DNA of 33,735 nt, from contig JAFAZK010000205.1 of NCBI GenBank assembly GCA_019239825.1, positions 1 to 33,735 on the forward strand. Reading direction: 5' to 3'. Under the pieces are notes generated by a model. It had not been told where the DNA came from and did not search any database. It was given only the letters and a program-made list of their open reading frames with translations. A program made the translations under genes and the position numbers. Position 1 is the stretch's first letter. Each line of letters opens with the position of its first letter. Source of the DNA: Verrucomicrobiota bacterium (lineage in GTDB: Bacteria > Verrucomicrobiota > Verrucomicrobiia > Chthoniobacterales > JAFAMB01). Of this stretch, positions 30,869 through 33,735 are shown one piece after another.

Positions 30869-31202
30869 GAATCAACCGCGAATGAACGCGAATAGAAACG
30901 AACAACCGCAAAGGGACGCAGATCGGTGATCGGTGATTGGTGAGATTTTGGTGGGTGAGGCTCCCGAACGACCCAGCGTTTCAGCAAAGCCGTGGCCCAA
31001 CCTTGGTCCAATCAGCGAGCAAGGCCTACAAATGCGCCGAGCCGTGGCCCCGCGATACACCACGGCTCGGCGCGCTTATAGACATAATATCCCGGTTTGG
31101 CTGGTGAATGCCGATCTCTTCGTTCGAGTCGGCAGTTCTTCGGGAGCCTCGCCCTACCAAAATCTCACCAATCACCGATTCGCGTCCATTCGCCGTTGAT
31201 TG
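30869..31202. repeat. R1 element, copy d, with nested outer inverted repeats
   Basis: Core arms GGTGGGTGAGGCTCCCGAAC (30950-30969) and TTCGGGAGCCTCGCCCTACC (about 31139-31158). Inverted symmetry continues outside: GATCGGTGATTGGTGAGATT on the left matches AATCTCACCAATCACCGATT on the right, then AATCAACCGCGAATGAACGC matches CGCGTCCATTCGCCGTTGAT. The interior carries the best central hairpin, CGCCGAGCCGTGGCCCCGCG then ATACACCACGGCTCGGCGCG (31031-31076). This fills the gap 30861-31218 and reaches to 17 bases from the PPK2 stop. Confidence 0.8.
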
Positions 31203-31218
31203 TTCCTTCTCCCCGCGG

Positions 31219-31992
31219 CTATTTGAAGTCCAGACTCTCGATGGCTTTGATGGTTGCCTTGAGGACCTTTAGCCGGGCATACCATTTGTAGTTTGCTTCG
31301 ACGACAGTCCATGGAGCAATGCTGGTTGAAGTCTCCAAAAACATGTCCTGAGCGGCCTCATTATGATCGTCCCAATGCCGGCGATTGCGCCAATCCTCCT
31401 CCGTAATCTTCCAGTGTTTGAGCGGATCTGCTTCCCGGCTCTTAAAACGGCTTAGCTGCTCGTCTTTGGTAATGTGAAGATAGAGTTTAACAATCACCGC
31501 TCCATCGTCGACTAATGTCCTCTCAAACTCATTGATTTCTCGATACGCTCGCTTCCATTCAGGTCCGGTCGCGAATCCTTCGACCCTTTCGACCAGAACC
31601 CGGCCGTACCAAGAACGGTCGAAGATCACCATTTGACCATAGGCGGGAAGCTTGTTCCAAAAGCGCCAAAGATAATGGTGCCCGTATTCTTCTTGGGTCG
31701 GCTTAACAATCGAGTAAACCCGATAATGACGAGGATCTAATCTCTCCACTAACCGCCGGATCGCACCGCCTTTACCGGCTGCGTCCGGCCCTTCAATCAC
31801 GATGATCACGGAGTGTTTAGTCTCCGTCAGAGCACGCTGCAGGTTGAGCAAGGACAGCTGATAGTCCTTCAGCTTTTCCTTGTATTCTTCCTGATCAATG
31901 GCTCGATTCTGATCGAGCGCATCGAGAAAAACACGTTTGGGAGACCATCTTTCTTCCTTAGACGTGGGCATGGAAATGTCTAAACGGGGCAT
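31219..31992 (-). CDS. ppk2: PPK2-family polyphosphate kinase
   Basis: 257 residues from the ATG at 31992 (MPRLDISMPTSKEERWSPKR). PPK2 enzymes use polyphosphate to phosphorylate nucleotides (AMP, ADP or GDP). The Walker A is IEGPDAAGKGGAIRRL, the Walker B-like motif is VIFDRSWYGRVLVERVEGF, and lid residues appear in KLYLHITKDEQLSRFKSRE and ADPLKHWKITEEDWRNR; WYARLKVLKATI ends the domain. It overlaps the end of the upstream Trm112-like gene by 13 bases, so the start at 31992 is preferred over a more upstream one. Cytoplasmic. Subclass (AMP-, ADP- or both) cannot be set from sequence alone. Confidence 0.9.
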   Translation of the reverse strand: MPRLDISMPTSKEERWSPKRVFLDALDQNRAIDQEEYKEKLKDYQLSLLNLQRALTETKHSVIIVIEGPDAAGKGGAIRRLVERLDPRHYRVYSIVKPTQEEYGHHYLWRFWNKLPAYGQMVIFDRSWYGRVLVERVEGFATGPEWKRAYREINEFERTLVDDGAVIVKLYLHITKDEQLSRFKSREADPLKHWKITEEDWRNRRHWDDHNEAAQDMFLETSTSIAPWTVVEANYKWYARLKVLKATIKAIESLDFK

Positions 31993-32243
31993 ATCAACGG
32001 GGGGGTATCGAAAGCTTCGCCAGTTAACATCAGAGGCAGGCCGTCGCGAACGGGATAACACAATCCGGCTGAATCGCAAATAACACAGTCATCCAAAAGC
32101 TCGCTAATCAATTCTCCGTTCCGATTACGGACAGCGGAATTACCAATCGCGACGTTGATCTGTTCTAATTCGGCCGGCGTCGCAGTACGCAAAACCCCTT
32201 TTGTCTGCGGACATCGCAGCAAGGCTAGAAGCTGGGTGTTCAT
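31980..32243 (-). CDS. Trm112-like zinc-ribbon protein
   Basis: 87 residues. Two cysteine motifs: LLALLRCPQTKGVL at the N-terminus and CVICDSAGLCYPVRDGLPLML near the C-terminus, the pattern of the Trm112/UPF0434 family. Eukaryotic Trm112 activates methyltransferases; bacterial members are small and of unsettled role. The second Cys of the first pair (usual CPxC) is Thr here, so zinc binding may be altered. It lies between a MoeZ-like gene and ppk2 on the same strand and overlaps ppk2 by 13 bases, so it is translated with it. A run of seven Gs is found at its 3' end (31998-32004). Confidence 0.78.
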   Translation of the reverse strand: MNTQLLALLRCPQTKGVLRTATPAELEQINVAIGNSAVRNRNGELISELLDDCVICDSAGLCYPVRDGLPLMLTGEAFDTPPLICPV

Positions 32244-32254
32244 AGAGCGGCTTA

Positions 32255-32389
32255 TCGTGCTCGTCCTCGTGCTCGAAAGGTAGTGAGTTACCTACGCTGA
32301 ACTTTTCAATCTGCGCTTTCGAACGTCGAGACTATTTCAAATCGTGGGAGAAAAAGCGCTTTCGAGCACGAGCACTAGCAGGAGCACGA
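32255..32389. repeat. R4 inverted repeat, copy a
   Basis: Left TCGTGCTCGTCCTCGTGCTC with GAAAG (32255-32279), right CTTTCGAGCACGAGCACTAG with CAGGAGCACGA (32359-32389); arms are about 25-31 bases, differing by one six-base unit. It fills the 166-base gap between the Trm112-like start and the MoeZ-like stop. Confidence 0.65.
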
Positions 32390-32409
32390 TAAAAATCGGC
32401 TACGCCCTC

Positions 32410-33600
32410 TTAATACTTCGGCATCGAAGGATCAACTCTCTCAGCCCACTCTGTAATGCCGCCCTCGAGGTTGTAGAGTTTGCGGAAGCCTGCATCCGAA
32501 AGGACATGAAGTGCGCGCGCGCTTCTGGTTCCGCCCTTGCATTGCAGTACGATCTCATCGGCGCTATCCAACTCGCTCAATCGGCTAGGCAACTCACCGA
32601 GAGGAATCAGCCGAGCCCCTTCGATATGGCAAATTTCATATTCGTAGGGCTCGCGGACATCGACCAGGACGAATGGATCCTTGCGGTCCAGTTTCGCCTT
32701 CAGATCGACCACAGAAATGCCTGGGACGGCCATCTCTTGCTTCGCCTCGGCATCCGCTTGTGGCAACCCGCAAAACTGCTCGTAATCGATCAGCTTATGG
32801 ATCGTAGGATTCTTGCCGCAAATCGGACAATTCGGATCAGGCCGAACTTTGAACTCGCGAAACCGCATCTTCAGCGCATCGAAATTGATCAACCTTCCGA
32901 TCAATGGATCTCCGACACCGAGAATTAGCTTAACGGCTTCGATAGCTTGGAGAACTCCGATGATCCCGGGTAACACGCCGAGAACGCCGCCTTCAGCGCA
33001 GCTCGGTACCATCCCGGGAGGAGGTGGCTCGGGGAACATGCAGCGGTAACAGGGACCGCCCAGGTGCGGCGCAAACACGGTCGCCTGACCATCGAACCTG
33101 AAGATGGAGCCGTAGACATTCGGCTTTTTGGTCAGCACACAGACGTCGTTCGACAAGTAACGCGTCGGAAAGTTATCCGTACCGTCAACGATTACGTCAT
33201 AGTCTCGGACTAAATCCATGGCGTTCCCGCTATGGAACAAGCAATCGTGAAGGTCAACTTGGACGTTCGGATTGACGGCCTTAACCTTGTCTTTCGCCGA
33301 ATTGAGTTTTTTGCGCCCGACGTCGTCGGTGCCATGCAGGATCTGCCGTTGCAGATTAGAGAAATCGACCACATCCGGGTCAACCAATCCCAGGCGACCG
33401 ATCCCGGCCGCTGCAAGATAGAGCGCGATCGGTGAACCCAACCCTCCCGTCCCAATACAAAGAATGGAAGCCGCTTTTAATTTCTTCTGCCCTTCAAGCG
33501 TGACCTCCGGCATGATCAAGTGCCGGGAATATCGGGCGATTTCGTCGTTGCTAAACTGGACATCGGTCCAGCGACTATCCGGAATTATACTAGCAGCCAT
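32410..33600 (-). CDS. moeZ: MoeB/ThiF-like adenylyltransferase with C-terminal rhodanese domain (MoeZ type)
   Basis: 396 residues from the ATG at 33600. E1-like domain (about 15-255): RYSRHLIMPEVTLEGQKKL, nucleotide-binding ILCIGTGGLGSP, DFSNLQRQILHGTDDVGRKK, VDGTDNFPTRYLSND, and zinc cysteines in CYRCMFPEP and CPICGK. Rhodanese domain (about 285-393): VDVREPYEYEICHIEGA and active-site loop LQCKGGTRSARAL with the sulfur-carrying Cys. MoeZ proteins adenylate and sulfurate the C-terminus of ubiquitin-like sulfur carriers (MoaD, ThiS, CysO) for molybdopterin or cysteine/thiamine synthesis. No carrier gene is in the window. The upstream frame start at 33636 lacks family similarity and is not used. 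Confidence 0.9.
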   Translation of the reverse strand: MAASIIPDSRWTDVQFSNDEIARYSRHLIMPEVTLEGQKKLKAASILCIGTGGLGSPIALYLAAAGIGRLGLVDPDVVDFSNLQRQILHGTDDVGRKKLNSAKDKVKAVNPNVQVDLHDCLFHSGNAMDLVRDYDVIVDGTDNFPTRYLSNDVCVLTKKPNVYGSIFRFDGQATVFAPHLGGPCYRCMFPEPPPPGMVPSCAEGGVLGVLPGIIGVLQAIEAVKLILGVGDPLIGRLINFDALKMRFREFKVRPDPNCPICGKNPTIHKLIDYEQFCGLPQADAEAKQEMAVPGISVVDLKAKLDRKDPFVLVDVREPYEYEICHIEGARLIPLGELPSRLSELDSADEIVLQCKGGTRSARALHVLSDAGFRKLYNLEGGITEWAERVDPSMPKY

Positions 33601-33699
33601 AAACCAAGAGTGAGGAAGGTAAGCGCCGACAGCCAAATAGCAAATTGCAGTTAGGGGCGTGGCTTAACAGCGTGCGGGTCAAAAGGGCAACGACAGATA

Positions 33700-33735
33700 C
33701 TTGGTGGGGCGAGGCTCCCGAACGGCCTTACGATT
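33700..33735. repeat. R1 left arm at window edge, copy i
   Basis: CTTGGTGGGGCGAGGCTCCC at 33700-33719 followed by GAACGGCC, a left R1 arm continuing past the window. It is about 100 bases upstream of the MoeZ-like start; 33601-33699 shows nothing else. Confidence 0.6.

Noticed and set aside
1-33735. CRISPR array, tRNA or rRNA genes, phage or transposase genes
   Set aside because: Looked for regular spacer-separated direct repeats, tRNA T-arm motifs and recombinase or transposase proteins; none was found. Repeats here are inverted and irregularly spaced.

Overview
The window is a GC-moderate, gene-dense bacterial chromosome segment that I infer comes from a soil or freshwater verrucomicrobium (Spartobacteria/Chthoniobacterales type). 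Grounds: a Pup-type depupylase (Dop) plus proteasome-activating ATPase (ARC/Mpa) in a genome otherwise full of Gram-negative-style exported and outer-membrane proteins, DUF4432 and DUF6268-like proteins, and very many short palindromic repeats between genes. The lineage is an inference from gene content, not from a marker gene; no rRNA or tRNA was seen.

Layout. 1-3.8 kb: a truncated outer-membrane beta-barrel gene on the minus strand with a good sigma70-like promoter, then a two-gene minus-strand unit of radical SAM enzymes (HemN/HemW-like followed by HydE-like). 4.0-6.2 kb: an EamA transporter and an exported SAM-dependent methyltransferase. 6.3-12.5 kb: a minus-strand cluster of a periplasmic helical protein, a 1043-residue ABCG-type ATPase-permease with an unusual N-terminal extension, a Rossmann + RyR-domain protein and a Spy/CpxP-like periplasmic protein; the last three are tightly packed. 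12.5-20.4 kb: single genes (38-residue membrane protein, HAD dehalogenase, MHS-type MFS carrier, START-like protein, DUF4432 epimerase-like, tartrate/D-malate dehydrogenase, a membrane-anchored receiver protein, a zinc-ribbon membrane protein). 20.4-24.7 kb: a CGNR zinc-finger regulator and the arc-dop pair. 25.3-28.8 kb: a pyruvate (or other 2-oxoacid) dehydrogenase E1alpha-E1beta-E2 operon on the plus strand. 29.1-30.9 kb: MgtC-like protein and two small hypothetical genes. 31.2-33.6 kb: a minus-strand unit of MoeB/MoeZ-like E1 with rhodanese, a Trm112-like protein and PPK2.

The most striking non-coding content is at least four families of inverted-repeat elements. One (called R1 here) has 18-25 bp terminal arms of the form GGTAGGGCGAGGCTCCCG and an internal GCCGAGCCGTGG/CCACGGCTCGGC hairpin; it occurs at about nine places, usually within a few to about 55 bases of a stop codon. 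No transposase, integrase, CRISPR array or phage gene was seen.

Candidates for new biology are the pupylation-type locus that lacks any visible modifier, ligase or 20S subunit in the window and whose ATPase lacks the usual C-terminal docking tail, the ABC/RyR/Spy-like cluster, and the 3'-end-associated repeat families.
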